This document shows positions 1 through 10,100 of a stretch of DNA of 32,508 nucleotides, piece after piece. The position numbers and the translations under genes were made by a program. The notes under the pieces were generated by a model. It worked only from the letters and a program-made list of their open reading frames with translations. It did no database searches and had not been told where the DNA came from. The stretch is from Folioceros fuciformis (taxonomy: Eukaryota > Anthocerotophyta > Anthocerotopsida > Anthocerotales): NCBI GenBank assembly GCA_049999805.1, contig JBNGIO010005588.1, positions 1-32,508 on the forward strand, in the 5' to 3' direction. Position 1 is the first letter of the stretch. Each line of letters opens with the position of its first letter.

Positions 1-1375
1 GGCGATGAGCGTGAGCGCAAAGGAAAGGAAAAACGGTTATATAAATTTAGCAAAAATGGTGCATATATGCAAGAGTTGAGTTGTTTGTTATAACTGATCA
101 TAAAATTACTAAAATGTATTTAACCTAACTATAAAGTAATATTAATTCCTTTACAACCTACCTATCGTGCAACTACCCCCAGCCTGCAAATTGCTCCATT
201 GCTTCAAATAGTTGATAATTTGCCTCATTGGAGGCAAATGCCATTTCTCGTATTCCTTTATATATATATAGAAAAGCATAGCTACCCCATGAGGTGCTAC
301 CACCGAGAGGACTTGCTTAGTGGAGATAGGACACTCTTGTATTTCTTTGTGATGGTCTTTATACATGTGCTTGGGACTGGCCAAGAAATAGGTGTCCCTG
401 CCCAACGACTAGGGTTGTTGGGCCGTTAAATGTTTGTTAGAACTAGTTATTCCTAAGTAAAGTGCTTAATACTTGTTTAGCAGCTAGTTAACCTAGGGTT
501 AATTACCAATTCGATTTAATGGCTACACAAAGTCATGTTAGTCTAAACATGTCTTCAACCTGCTTGTCTGTTCCGTTAGGAGAGTTTCGTTAGGCACCTT
601 CTCGATCGGTTCCTGCTGCCCCGTCCGGCTATGGCTAGAGGCGGCTTCGTTCCCATTAGCTACACACGTCGATTGGCCATGACAATGCTTGTGTCATGAG
701 GATTAGCAACATGGGAGATAAGTAGAACCACATACCATAATAGAAATCATGGGGAGAGCAAGGTACAAGCCAGCAAGGTAGATGAGAAGAGACAAACAAG
801 TGTACATTGCTCAAAATAGATAAAGGTCTTATACACACAAAAAACGGTTATGACGGTTATAGAAGCTATCAATTAACTAATAATAAAATCAAACCTAATA
901 TAAATGTATTTTAACTCACTATTATGTTTTAACAAATATTACATCTAAAAGCAAGCTATATTTCATTAATGGCCTTGCTCAAAGGAGAGCCCTCTCTAGC
1001 TTGTTTGTTGTTGTTACTGCTTACTCCGTTCCATATGTTGTCTACTTGTGGGGAAGGTGGCCTCCATAACTCTACTACTGCCTTTGATACCACCTCCTTT
1101 CCATATTTGTTTGTGGGTAAGCAAACCAATGTTAATCCTTCATTTTTTGGATTAGGTGCCATCTTTTAAAAAACCACTAAACATGTATATTAACGTAATT
1201 ATGAACTAATTATTATTTGTATACTTACCAAGATAATTTAATTATGGTGTAATTATTATTTGCATGCTTAATGACACGATAAACATTCCAATATATTACT
1301 TTTTCCTAATTTATTTTAAACCCTAGGGTTTTGTATCTCTACAATATATACCAAGTACCTAAGGTTGTGTTGGCT
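1..1375. other. AT-rich gene-poor stretch
   Basis: No gene can be supported here. The sequence is AT-rich with only short overlapping ORFs on both strands (longest 84 codons), none with a recognisable motif. Two stretches starting near 31 and 840 share an opening AAAACGGTTAT followed by weakly similar AT-rich sequence, so they may be old diverged copies of one repeat. Telomere-heptamer-like palindromes lie at 488-502 and 1318-1331. Confidence 0.5.
1318..1331. repeat. Head-to-head telomere-like palindrome
   Basis: AAACCCTAGGGTTT is a perfect 14-bp palindrome built from two plant telomeric heptamer units in opposite orientation. A related near-palindrome, TTAACCTAGGGTTAA, lies at 488-502. This is too short to call an interstitial telomere; it may be a telo-box-like site or chance in AT-rich DNA. 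Confidence 0.35.
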
Positions 1376-1475
1376 NNNNNNNNNNNNNNNNNNNNNNNNN
1401 NNNNNNNNNNNNNNNNNNNNNNNNNNNNNNNNNNNNNNNNNNNNNNNNNNNNNNNNNNNNNNNNNNNNNNNNNNN
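1376..1475. other. Assembly gap (100 N)
   Basis: A run of exactly 100 N, the usual placeholder for a gap of unknown size. It directly abuts the 39-bp tandem array, so the array probably caused the assembly break and more copies are likely missing. Confidence 0.95.
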
Positions 1476-1790
1476 TTACGCCCTACCTATGAGATTTAGT
1501 GGTGTATCGTTTGCTTACGCCCAACCTGTGAGATTTAGTGGTGTATCGTTTGCTTACGCCCTACCTATGAGATTTAGTGGTGTATCGTTTGCTTACGCCC
1601 TACCTATGAGATTTAGTGGTGTATCGTTTGGCTACGCTCTACCTATGAGATTTAGTGGTGTATCGTTTGCTCACGCTCTACCTTTAAGGTTTAGTGGTCT
1701 ATCTTTTGCTTACGCCCTACCTTTGAGATTTAGTGGTCTATCTTTTGCTTGTGCCCTACCTTTGAGATTTAGTAGTCTATCTTGTACTTA
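1476..1790. repeat. 39-bp minisatellite
   Basis: About eight head-to-tail copies of a 39-bp unit, recognisable by the recurring GAGATTTAGTGGTGTATCG core. Copies near the gap are almost identical; the last three have drifted (GGTGTATCG to GGTCTATCT). Because 39 is a multiple of three, the plus strand stays open for 101 codons (1489-1794) and would read as a 13-residue repeat with core RFSGVSFAYALPM. No start context, unique domain or homology supports a protein, so I call it a repeat. Confidence 0.85.
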
Positions 1791-1913
1791 TTGAATTTCG
1801 AGCTTCTCACAACACCCAAGGTTTCTTAACGTCCTTTAGGTCCTTGGATTTTCACTACAAGATAATTGCAAACCATCTTTATCAAAAGATCGGAAGATAA
1901 GTCCATCTTTTAA

Positions 1914-2425
1914 TATAGAACGAGGACTTGAGCTCAAGAGTAGTACTTGCGTTGACGTTTATAAACAGGTTTGAGTTCTTAAGTCACCAATGCTTGTAGT
2001 GATCTAGAGGCTATAGTACTTTCTGGGCCTCCTCTTTCAAGATGTGTTTCTCTCCATTGTTTATACTTTCAACAAGTAAGATAATATTGTTACTATTTTA
2101 GGATCATCCAAAGAACTATAGTGCTACACTTGTGTTATAGAGGATTGCACTGCATAAGAACATAAATCGTCCTTCAAGTATAGAACGAGGTCTTCAGCTC
2201 AAGGGTGTTACTTGCGGTGACTTGAGGTGAGGTTTATAAATAGGTTTGAGTTCTCAAGCTATCCATACTTGTGGTGACCTAGAGGCTCTACTACTTTGTG
2301 GGCCTCCTCTTTCTAGATGGGCTTCTCCCCATCATCTATACTTTGAACAATTAAGATACTATTGTTATTATTTTGTGGTCATCAAGAGAACTATAGAGCT
2401 AAGCTAGTGTTGTAGAGGACCGCAC
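1914..2425. repeat. Tandem duplication of about 250 bp
   Basis: Two diverged direct copies, about 1914-2150 and 2179-2425. Both open with TATAGAACGAGG and run through shared landmarks: GCTCAAG, TTACTTGCG or TACTTGCG, GGTTTGAGTTCT, GACCTAGAGGCT or GATCTAGAGGCT, GGGCCTCCTCTTTC, and a closing TAGAGGA..GCAC. The start offset is about 265 bp and the end offset about 275 bp, so small indels have accumulated. The second copy ends a few bases before the first ATG of the repeat-protein ORF, so it could be its leader or promoter. No protein coding is apparent. Confidence 0.8.
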
Positions 2426-2430
2426 CAAAA

Positions 2431-2682
2431 GTGACATCAAAGAAGATGATGAACACGAAGGGGGGTGATGATATCATATACAATCATCCACCAACATCAT
2501 ATAATATAATTGATACTCAGCAAATGGGGATTCCAAGAAATGTGTCAATCCCAAGTGCGAGATATGTGTCAACTCCGAGCCCGAGAAATACGGTAACTCC
2601 AAGTGCCAAACCTATGTCAACTCCAAGTCCAATGAACGGATCCCAAGAAGGTAGGTTTACTAATTGCACTTCATGTCCATGA
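2431..2682 (+). CDS. Short Pro/Ser/Thr-rich ORF, candidate first exon of the repeat-protein gene
   Basis: An 83-codon ORF just upstream of the long repeat ORF but in another frame. Its second half carries an imperfect repeat of the type STPSPRN/VTPSAKP/STPSPMN, similar in flavour to the Met/Pro-rich repeats downstream. A donor at 2655 (GTAG|GTTTAC) and the acceptor at 2701-2703 (CTAG|G) would remove 49 nt and join the two in frame; the better-looking donor at 2651 (AAG|GTAGGT) would not keep frame with that acceptor. It may be exon 1, or the gene may be frameshifted. No family recognised. Confidence 0.35.
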   Translation: MTSKKMMNTKGGDDIIYNHPPTSYNIIDTQQMGIPRNVSIPSARYVSTPSPRNTVTPSAKPMSTPSPMNGSQEGRFTNCTSCP

Positions 2683-2692
2683 TTATTCAATA

Positions 2693-4957
2693 ATGGGAAC
2701 TAGGAAGAACATAAGCAATGTTAACATTGATCATGTAGGTGCAATGATGGGACCAGGTGGTTGTTTAAATACAACGATGCAACCATGTGGTTATATCAAT
2801 ACATATCCAACCAAAGAAATAAGGGAACCATGTGGTTATAATAATACACATCCAATGCATAATATGAGGGGTAATGTTCATATGAACATTGTAGAGCCAA
2901 TGAGGAGGCAAGCCCAACCCCATTTGGCAAGTCGTAACATAGCACCATCTCCATTGCCATTAAATCCAACCATGGAGCATGAATTGATGGCACCTCAACA
3001 GCGGCCATACATGATGAAACCTCAACAGTGTCCAGACATGATGGCACCTCAACAACCACCACACATGATGGCACCTCAACAACGACCATACATGATGGCA
3101 CCTCAACAGCAGCCAAAAATGATGGCACCTCAACAGCGGCCAGGCATGATGGCACCTCAACAGCGGCCAAAAATGATGGCACCTCAACAGCGGCCAGACA
3201 TGATGGCACCTCAACAACGACCAAACATGATGGCACCTCAACAACGACCATACATAATGGCAGCCCAACAACAACCATACAGGATGGCGCCCCAACTACC
3301 ACTAGACATGATGGCACCTCAACAACAACCATACATGATGACACCTCAACAACAACCACACATGATGGCACCCCAACTACCACCAAACATGATTGCACCT
3401 CCATACAGGATGACATCTCCACCTCATAACATAAGACCATCGGCGCAGAACATAGGAAGATCGGGTTCAATAACGGCGGGGAACATAAGACCATCGAATT
3501 CAATGATGGCAGGGAACATAAGACCATCGGCGCAGAACATAGGAGGATCGGTTTCAATAACGGCGAGGAAAATAAGACCATCGAATTCAATGATGGCAGG
3601 GAACATAAGACCATTGGCGCAGAACATAGGAGGATCGGGTTCAATAATGGCGGGGAACATAAGACCATCAAATTCAATCATGGCAGGGAACATAAGACCA
3701 TTGGGTTTAATAATGGCGGGGAATATAGGAGCATCGGGTTCAATGATGGCTAGGAACATAAGACCATCGAATTCAATGACGCCGGGGAACATAGGGCCAC
3801 CAGGTTCAATAACGGCAGAAAACATAAGACAATCGGGTTCGATGATGGTGGGGAACATAAGACCACCGAGTTTAATGATGGCGGGGAACATAGGAGCATC
3901 GGGATCAATGATGGCAAGGAAAATAAGACCGTCGAATGCAATGACGACGGGGAACATAAGAGCATCGGGTTCAATGATGGTCGGGAACATAAGACCGTCA
4001 AATTCAATGATGACGCAGAGCATAGGAGCATTAGGCTCAATGATGGCGGGTGCAACGATAAGGCAACCACAACAATGTAGCACGATGGCAAGTGATGATC
4101 AAAGCACACTACCAACACCAACAACATCAGTAGTGGCAAATGCGACCATGAGACAACCTGCATACATGATGGCAAGTCAAAACATAGAATCGAGAGCATT
4201 ACATCCAGAGAATTTGGAGAAGGGAGATACAATGTTGAAGCAGCCACCCCATGCCATAGAAAGTCAGGATAAAGTGGGCCAACCCCAACCTTCTATGATG
4301 CTAGGTCAAAGCCCACCAACATCCATATCTCATAAAGGTGGCAATATGGGCCAAGAAAAGGTAAGCAAGCAAAAATTAAAAAATTTAGAAATTGGTCCAT
4401 CATTGGTACTAGCAGCTAACATGGGCATTAATTCCACATTAAATGTTTGTCATGATTTCACAAAGATGGATCTAGAAGAAAATGATGACTTCAAAAGGAT
4501 ATACAAGGAACGTCAAGACATGATAGATTTTGAACAACATCTTGACGTCACCAAAAAGGGACAAGCAATTTCAACATATTGCAACATAACTGAAGTTCCA
4601 CCTCTCGAACTCCAAAGTTACAATATATCATATCTTCCTCCTTTGGATGCCTTGACTACCCAATGCGAAGAAGGTGCTTCACTCAAAGATCTTCACAATC
4701 AACAAAGAATTCTAGCAAGCCAACAACATATTGCAACCAAGGATGATCTTCAAACTCAACAAAAAATCACAAATGGACAACAAGACACATGTGAGAAAAT
4801 TCTTGAGCAACTAGCTTCATGCCACAATAACTCAAGTGGAAAAAAAAGACTATGTACAAAAACATCACATGCATCTAGTTCACACAAAAGTAAGAAAAGG
4901 AAACAAATCTTAGAAGAACATGGTTCATTGTTTGCACCATCTAAAGGAAGAGGCTAG
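2693..4957 (+). CDS. Hypothetical Met/Pro/Gln-rich tandem-repeat protein
   Basis: A 754-codon uninterrupted ORF in AT-rich DNA; I do not recognise the family. Residues 1-98 are low-complexity with PCGYxNT repeats. Residues about 99-245 are roughly 16 copies of a 9-residue unit (MMAPQQRPY-like, 27 bp). Residues about 246-452 are about 19 copies of an 11-residue unit (NIRPSNSMMAG-like, 33 bp). Residues about 453-754 are non-repetitive and partly charged (DLEENDDFKRIYKERQDMID) with Gln-rich stretches and a basic NLS-like cluster, KSKKRKQ, at 732-738. Both repeat periods are multiples of three, and the unique C-terminus stays open for about 300 codons, which favours real coding. The true start may lie upstream at 2431 through a short intron. 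It could instead be a transposon-associated or decaying protein. No TM or signal peptide is apparent. Confidence 0.5.
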   Translation: MGTRKNISNVNIDHVGAMMGPGGCLNTTMQPCGYINTYPTKEIREPCGYNNTHPMHNMRGNVHMNIVEPMRRQAQPHLASRNIAPSPLPLNPTMEHELMAPQQRPYMMKPQQCPDMMAPQQPPHMMAPQQRPYMMAPQQQPKMMAPQQRPGMMAPQQRPKMMAPQQRPDMMAPQQRPNMMAPQQRPYIMAAQQQPYRMAPQLPLDMMAPQQQPYMMTPQQQPHMMAPQLPPNMIAPPYRMTSPPHNIRPSAQNIGRSGSITAGNIRPSNSMMAGNIRPSAQNIGGSVSITARKIRPSNSMMAGNIRPLAQNIGGSGSIMAGNIRPSNSIMAGNIRPLGLIMAGNIGASGSMMARNIRPSNSMTPGNIGPPGSITAENIRQSGSMMVGNIRPPSLMMAGNIGASGSMMARKIRPSNAMTTGNIRASGSMMVGNIRPSNSMMTQSIGALGSMMAGATIRQPQQCSTMASDDQSTLPTPTTSVVANATMRQPAYMMASQNIESRALHPENLEKGDTMLKQPPHAIESQDKVGQPQPSMMLGQSPPTSISHKGGNMGQEKVSKQKLKNLEIGPSLVLAANMGINSTLNVCHDFTKMDLEENDDFKRIYKERQDMIDFEQHLDVTKKGQAISTYCNITEVPPLELQSYNISYLPPLDALTTQCEEGASLKDLHNQQRILASQQHIATKDDLQTQQKITNGQQDTCEKILEQLASCHNNSSGKKRLCTKTSHASSSHKSKKRKQILEEHGSLFAPSKGRG
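2987..3411 (+). repeat. 27-bp tandem repeats within the ORF
   Basis: Around sixteen 27-bp units beginning ATGGCACCTCAACA, each encoding MAPQQ plus four more residues. Variation is concentrated in the second half of the unit (QRPY, QQPK, QRPG, LPLD). The reading frame is never broken. Confidence 0.85.
3428..4050 (+). repeat. 33-bp tandem repeats within the ORF
   Basis: About nineteen 33-bp units beginning AACATAAGACCATCG, encoding NIRPS followed by NSMMAG-like residues. Blocks of two or three units recur as higher-order repeats (the NIRPSAQNIGGS pair), consistent with repeated segmental duplication by unequal exchange. Confidence 0.8.
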
Positions 4958-7097
4958 TTTCTCCTCTCTCTTTTTTCAACATTTTTCAATAATATCAATA
5001 AAATTATTTTCATGTTCCTCTCAAGATGTAGCACCTTATATTGATCAAAACATATTAATACTTGATACTTGTTTCTTAGCCCTAACACTAGCCTCTTCCT
5101 CCATCTCTTAAGATGAGGACTTGAAATCCAGTGTGGAGGATTTAGAGCTAGGAATCTTCCCCCTTTGTTTTTCTTTTATGCGTGCCATGCACAATCTTTT
5201 TCCAAATGCTCGAGGAGAACTACTTCTTAAGTTTTTTCAATCTTCATCGCCAACAACCTTACCATCATGGTGCAAGTTTGGGCTTGCTCCATGGCCAACT
5301 TGTGACCGTCTTGCCTCCGCACCCACGGCTATCACTGTACCTTAACTTTGATGTTGATGACTCCAGGTGTAGAACCACTTTTCAATGCAATCCTACTAGG
5401 TGCACATTTTACTATGGGTGGTGTAGTCGTAAGTTTCATTCCCATTCAAGTAGCCATGAATCACTCCCCTAGTTCTAAGCCAAGTTCTCTAGTGCCACTA
5501 CTATTGAAGGCTTGATGTGGGGACTGCTTCATTGATAGGGTAGGATTGGAATGTGCATGTGTATCATGTTTCCCTATCTCATCATATCCTAAACTATGCA
5601 TGGGTTCCTTATGTCATATTGTTCCTGTCCTACAACAAACCTATGCCATGGTATCTCTTTAATCTTATCGATAGATTTTGGCTTCAGGACTAGCCTTTGG
5701 TAGCTCGAGCATCTTTAGTGGTTTGTCTGAACTCTCTAGGGGTACATGGACTTCCCATCTTGTTTTCCTACGAACGTATGGTTGATTTCCAAATACATTA
5801 AAAATATAGATTAGGAAAAAAAATCTTTAAAATCGAAAAGATTCTTGTGCTTCATGCTTGTGAATGTACATAATTGGATGTATGTAATTTACCTAGAATT
5901 ACTGCAGTTAGAATCTAATTCTTTTGAAATATTAATTAGTATATATATATATACATATATACACACATGTGTAAATAATCTATTCTATGTCCTTAAAGTC
6001 TTTATGCCCACAACATTATTTCAAGAGGGTAGAATTAGATTACTTTTACATTTTTAACATATGATAATGATATTTTTAATTTTTTTAAAGATAATATTTG
6101 AAACAAAACATTTTTGTCCAAGTTGCGAGCAATGAGTTCCCAATATTAGCAAATCCATATGGGATCCATAATGTTCTTTTTAGCTTTACTTCTACTTTCA
6201 ATGATGGAAATAGAAAATAGAGGAGTAATATATAGCCGACCTCTAAATGAAAAAAATTGGATTTAATATGAGGTTTTAATTGAGGCTCAAGTGATGAATT
6301 CTTGAAATAGCAAATGTCTCTTTACTTTGAGTGAATCTCTTAGTGTAGGCGACTATATATTAGGGCTAAATATTGATTGATTATTTAATAATATATAATA
6401 TAAAGTTTATTTTAAAATAAAATATTAAATAAACAAAGTGTATACATAATAATATCTAATAACTTATCAAATTGAAGACTATATATTTTTCTAGTAAAAT
6501 TTTAAATCATAATATATATATATATATATAAATTCCTAGCTACAAACTCCTAAGGTGGAAACTATAGCTCAAGCCCAATTGGGATTTGTGTGGATTCCAG
6601 CCTCTTCCTTTCCTTTGTAAGGAAAAAAAAAGTTAAAAAACATTAAGGAGTGTTATTGAATGTCATGCAATTCCAATGCACCAAGCTTACGAAATATGAG
6701 ACTTATGAAGTATGAGGTGTGGTAAAGTGTGGAGAAAAATATGTATTGAGTTATTGCAGCCAGGCTGAAGGAATACATTAGGGCAGGAGATGAAGGAAGT
6801 TGATGATCGTGAAGGAAGTAGAGCTGTGTAGCAGAGTAAGCTCTTGCGCTGTTGGGAGGTTTATCTTGTGTTTCAAGATCGAGTGGGGCGGGTGAGGCAT
6901 TTGTCGATGATGTTGTGCACAATCGATGGTGCACTTGATGCCAGCGCTGAGGCCGAGGACGTCGTTGGAAATGGTTGTTGGCGAAAGCAACTGGGTGGAG
7001 GATGTCTGTGTTTGTTGGCGGAGGCAAGTGGATGGAGAATGTTTGCTGGCAGAGGCAGATGGACGGATTGTGAAGAGGAGGTTGGGATGACACACTC
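4958..7097. other. Intergenic AT-rich region with microsatellites
   Basis: No supported gene over about 2.1 kb. ORFs are short, overlapping and lack motifs. AT microsatellites lie at about 5939-5970 and 6511-6531. Composition changes sharply after about 6780, from AT-rich to G/C-rich, marking entry into the gene block. The last few hundred bases before 7162 probably contain the SWEETIE promoter, but no TATA box or other element is clear enough to call. Confidence 0.5.
6511..6531. repeat. (AT)n microsatellite
   Basis: A pure AT dinucleotide run of about 20 bp. A second, interrupted AT/AC run lies at about 5939-5970. Confidence 0.85.
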
Positions 7098-7160
7098 ATG
7101 ATCCGCGCGAGGGGGAGGAGGAGAGGGAGGAGGAGGTGGTGGAGGAGGAAGAGGGGCAGA
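7098..7160 (+). repeat. GGA/GAG purine-rich tract in the SWEETIE leader
   Basis: An almost pure purine run of GAG/GGA triplets directly 5' of the SWEETIE start codon, probably in the transcribed leader. Purine-rich triplet tracts like this are common in plant 5' UTRs; any regulatory role is inference. Confidence 0.6.
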
Positions 7161-7161
7161 G

Positions 7162-10100
7162 ATGGCGCAGGCGGGTGGAGATACGGTGTCGAAGCTGGCG
7201 CTAGCGGTGGCCCAGGTGGAGGTGATTGTGAGCGTTGCGCTGCAGAGGCCCCCGGATGCGCTCATCTGCTTCGATCTGCTGTCGGAGCTGGTGGAGATCG
7301 TGGATTCGGAGTCCAATGAGGCCATCCTACCCTGCCAGAGGAAGGCGGAGGATGCGCTGCAGGCGCTACTGGTGCTGGGATGCGGGCGGCCGGTGAGGCG
7401 GCTGGCGTCCGCGGCCCTGGTGCGGGTGATCGAGAAAGGGGACTCCATCTCGCTCTACTCGCGGGCCAGTAGTCTGCAGGGCTGGCTGTCGGAGAAGGCG
7501 GAGATCAAGAAGTTCGAGCCTACCACGGCGCTGGTGGGAGTCGCGCAGTGCCTGGGGGCGCTGTACCGGGCGTTCGGCAAGAAACTGGGGTCAGGGTTTC
7601 TGGAGACCACCAGCATTGTGGCCAAGCTGATGAAGCTGCCGGACGCCTCGGTGCGGCAGGCGGCCATGCAACTGCTGCTGGATGCGCTGCATNNNNNNNN
7701 NNNNNNNNNNNNNNNNNNNNNNNNNNNNNNNNNNNNNNNNNNNNNNNNNNNNNNNNNNNNNNNNNNNNNNNNNNNNNNNNNNNNNNNNNNNNGGCCGGCC
7801 CCGCGTACGCGGAGGCCTTGAAGGTCATCCAGAAGGCTGGGGGAGGGGACAAGGTTGCGGCTGTGAGAGCCCTGGCTGGGAGGTGCGTTGCGGAATTTGC
7901 GCTGGCGCGGGGACCGGGGCTGGCGGTTGCGGGGCTGGAGAGTTGTGCTGGTTTGTGCGTCAAGGCTTTCGATGATCCCGCGCAGGCCGTGAGGGATGGG
8001 TATGCGGCTGCGCTCGGGGCTCTGTTGGCCTTAGGGTTGAATCCGGAGGCTCAGGTGCAGCCGGTGAAGGGGAAGGGGTCTTCCACGCCACCCAAGGCTA
8101 TGGAAGGAGGTCTGCAGAAGTACCTGCTTTCACCCTTCACCAAGGGATCTGGCGCTAAGTTCAGGGACGTGAGGATTGGAATTACGATTGCTTGGGTGGC
8201 TTTCTTGCAAGGGATGCATTTGTCGCATGGGCATAGCGATTTCGAGCTTCAGACCTATGCAATGCAGGCGTTGAGTATGCTGGGTTCCGGTTCCAAGGCT
8301 GCTGGGGATCCACATGCCTTGGTTTGTGTCTTGTATATTATACGAGTTGGGGTCGTTGATCAGATGGGGGAGTTGGCGCAGAAGGATCTTCTGAAGCAGC
8401 TCACGGAGCAATTGAGGTCGGCGGATTGCAGCCCTTCCATGCTTGTTGTGGTGCTCAGGACCTTGTCGCACCTTTTGGTCACGCTGGGGGAAATATCATT
8501 TGATTTGCGGGGAGCTCTGGATCGTGCCATCTTGGATTTGCTGTCGCATAGTCATGCTCCGGTTCGTGTGGAAGCAGCGTTGACTCTTCGTGCATTGGCA
8601 GAGGTGGATCCTGTCTGTGTTAACAATCTCATGTCTTGCGGCCTCACTACTCTCCTGGCTATGCTTGACGTATTGGCGACCGAGAAGGGTGATCGGCTGA
8701 GGGCCGACATGGACATGCTGCACGGTCAGTCCGCGATGCTAGCAGCGTTGCTTATTGGGAGTCCCAAGCTTCTGCTTGGAATACCTCTCAGGCTGCCGTC
8801 AGCGATCTTGGACCTTGGCAGGAAGATAATTTTTCAGCTTGGCAGAAAGAATCTAGAGGCAAAGGAAGCAGGCTGGATGTTGGTCGGCTCGTTTGTGCTA
8901 TCCATGCCTACCGAGGCATTGGAGGAGTATGAGCATGAGCTCGTTTTCCTCTGGATGGTTGACTTTGGTGACCGAGTGGAAAATCAACTGAAGAAAGCTG
9001 AGGCCAATGTGGCTGGAGAGTTGGCCGGCTGGTCGGCTGCTGTCGAAGCTCTTAGGGCTTTTATCAAAAGCTATGTAGTTGCCAGACTGTCAGCTTCACG
9101 AGATACAGGTTTGGTGAAGGCTGTCATAGGCTTCCTCAGCCGTGCACTGCTGTACCTTTCATCCCCTTTGTCGCAACAAGCACCTGCTTCATTGAAGGCG
9201 GCAGTGGATAAATTCACTCTCAATATCTTAAGGGCGTTTCAGGCCGTGCCAGACCCTAATATCTACAAGAGCGACCATGCTACTCTATTGGCAATCTGTT
9301 CCCAGCCATTCAAAGATCCTTCATCTGCTGTCGCAAGCTCTTGCTTGAGAAGGCTGCTGGATCAGAGAGATGCGCACCTGGGGCCCTGGGTCTCTGGACG
9401 GGACTCATTTGTGGATGAACTTAGGGAGTTTGAAGGTGATTCTGATGGGCTATTGCCGTCTGTGTGGGATTCCGACCTCACTGTCTTTCCTCAAAGTCTT
9501 CCTTTGACAACTTTGCTTGTTGATGAGATGCTACTCTGCTTAGGAGTCCTCTTCGCTGCCCAAGACACAAAGAATAAACTGCTCGTGATTGAACTAGTTC
9601 AGAACTCGGCCAAGGCTGGCAAAAACAAGAACTGGCATGCTGCAAACATAACAAACATCTGTGTAGCTTTGCTTGGTGGTCTCAAAGGGGTTGCACTTTC
9701 CAGATCCCAGGGCCTCGATGCACAGGTTCAGCAGCAGCTCCAGGTTCTTCTGCAGGGTATACTGGCTGAAGAAGGATCTCTGGTGGCTCAACGTCGTGCT
9801 GCTGCCGAAGGGCTTGGCATTTTGGCTCGTACTGGAGGTGAAATTCGTATGACCAGGAGTCTGTTAGCAGACCTTGCAGCAGTACAGGAACCTACGTATA
9901 AAGCTTCAATTGCCTTTGCTCTGGGTTGCATTCATCGCAATGTAGGGGGCATGGCTTTATCAGCTCTGGTACCTGCCTCTGTCCAAGCACTGTATGCCCT
10001 TACCAAGGATACTAGAGACTCTCTCCACATATGGGCACTGCATGCGTTGTGCTTAACGGCCGATGCTGCCGGCCTGTCTTATGTTCCACATGTAAAAGAT

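Noticed and set aside
956-1162. Minus-strand 68-codon ORF starting MAPNPKNEG
   Set aside because: The composition looks somewhat protein-like and it might be a transposon fragment, but there is no motif, neighbouring exon or homology I can name, and an equally long ORF overlaps it on the other strand.
1489-1794. 101-codon ORF through the 39-bp minisatellite
   Set aside because: It is only repeat plus a few codons, next to an assembly gap, without a start context or unique domain; kept as a repeat, not a gene.
2796-3677. Long minus-strand ORF of 293 codons
   Set aside because: It is a shadow of the 27-bp and 33-bp repeats: a repeat period divisible by three keeps all frames open. It has no unique sequence or homology. 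The same applies to the other ORFs overlapping the array.
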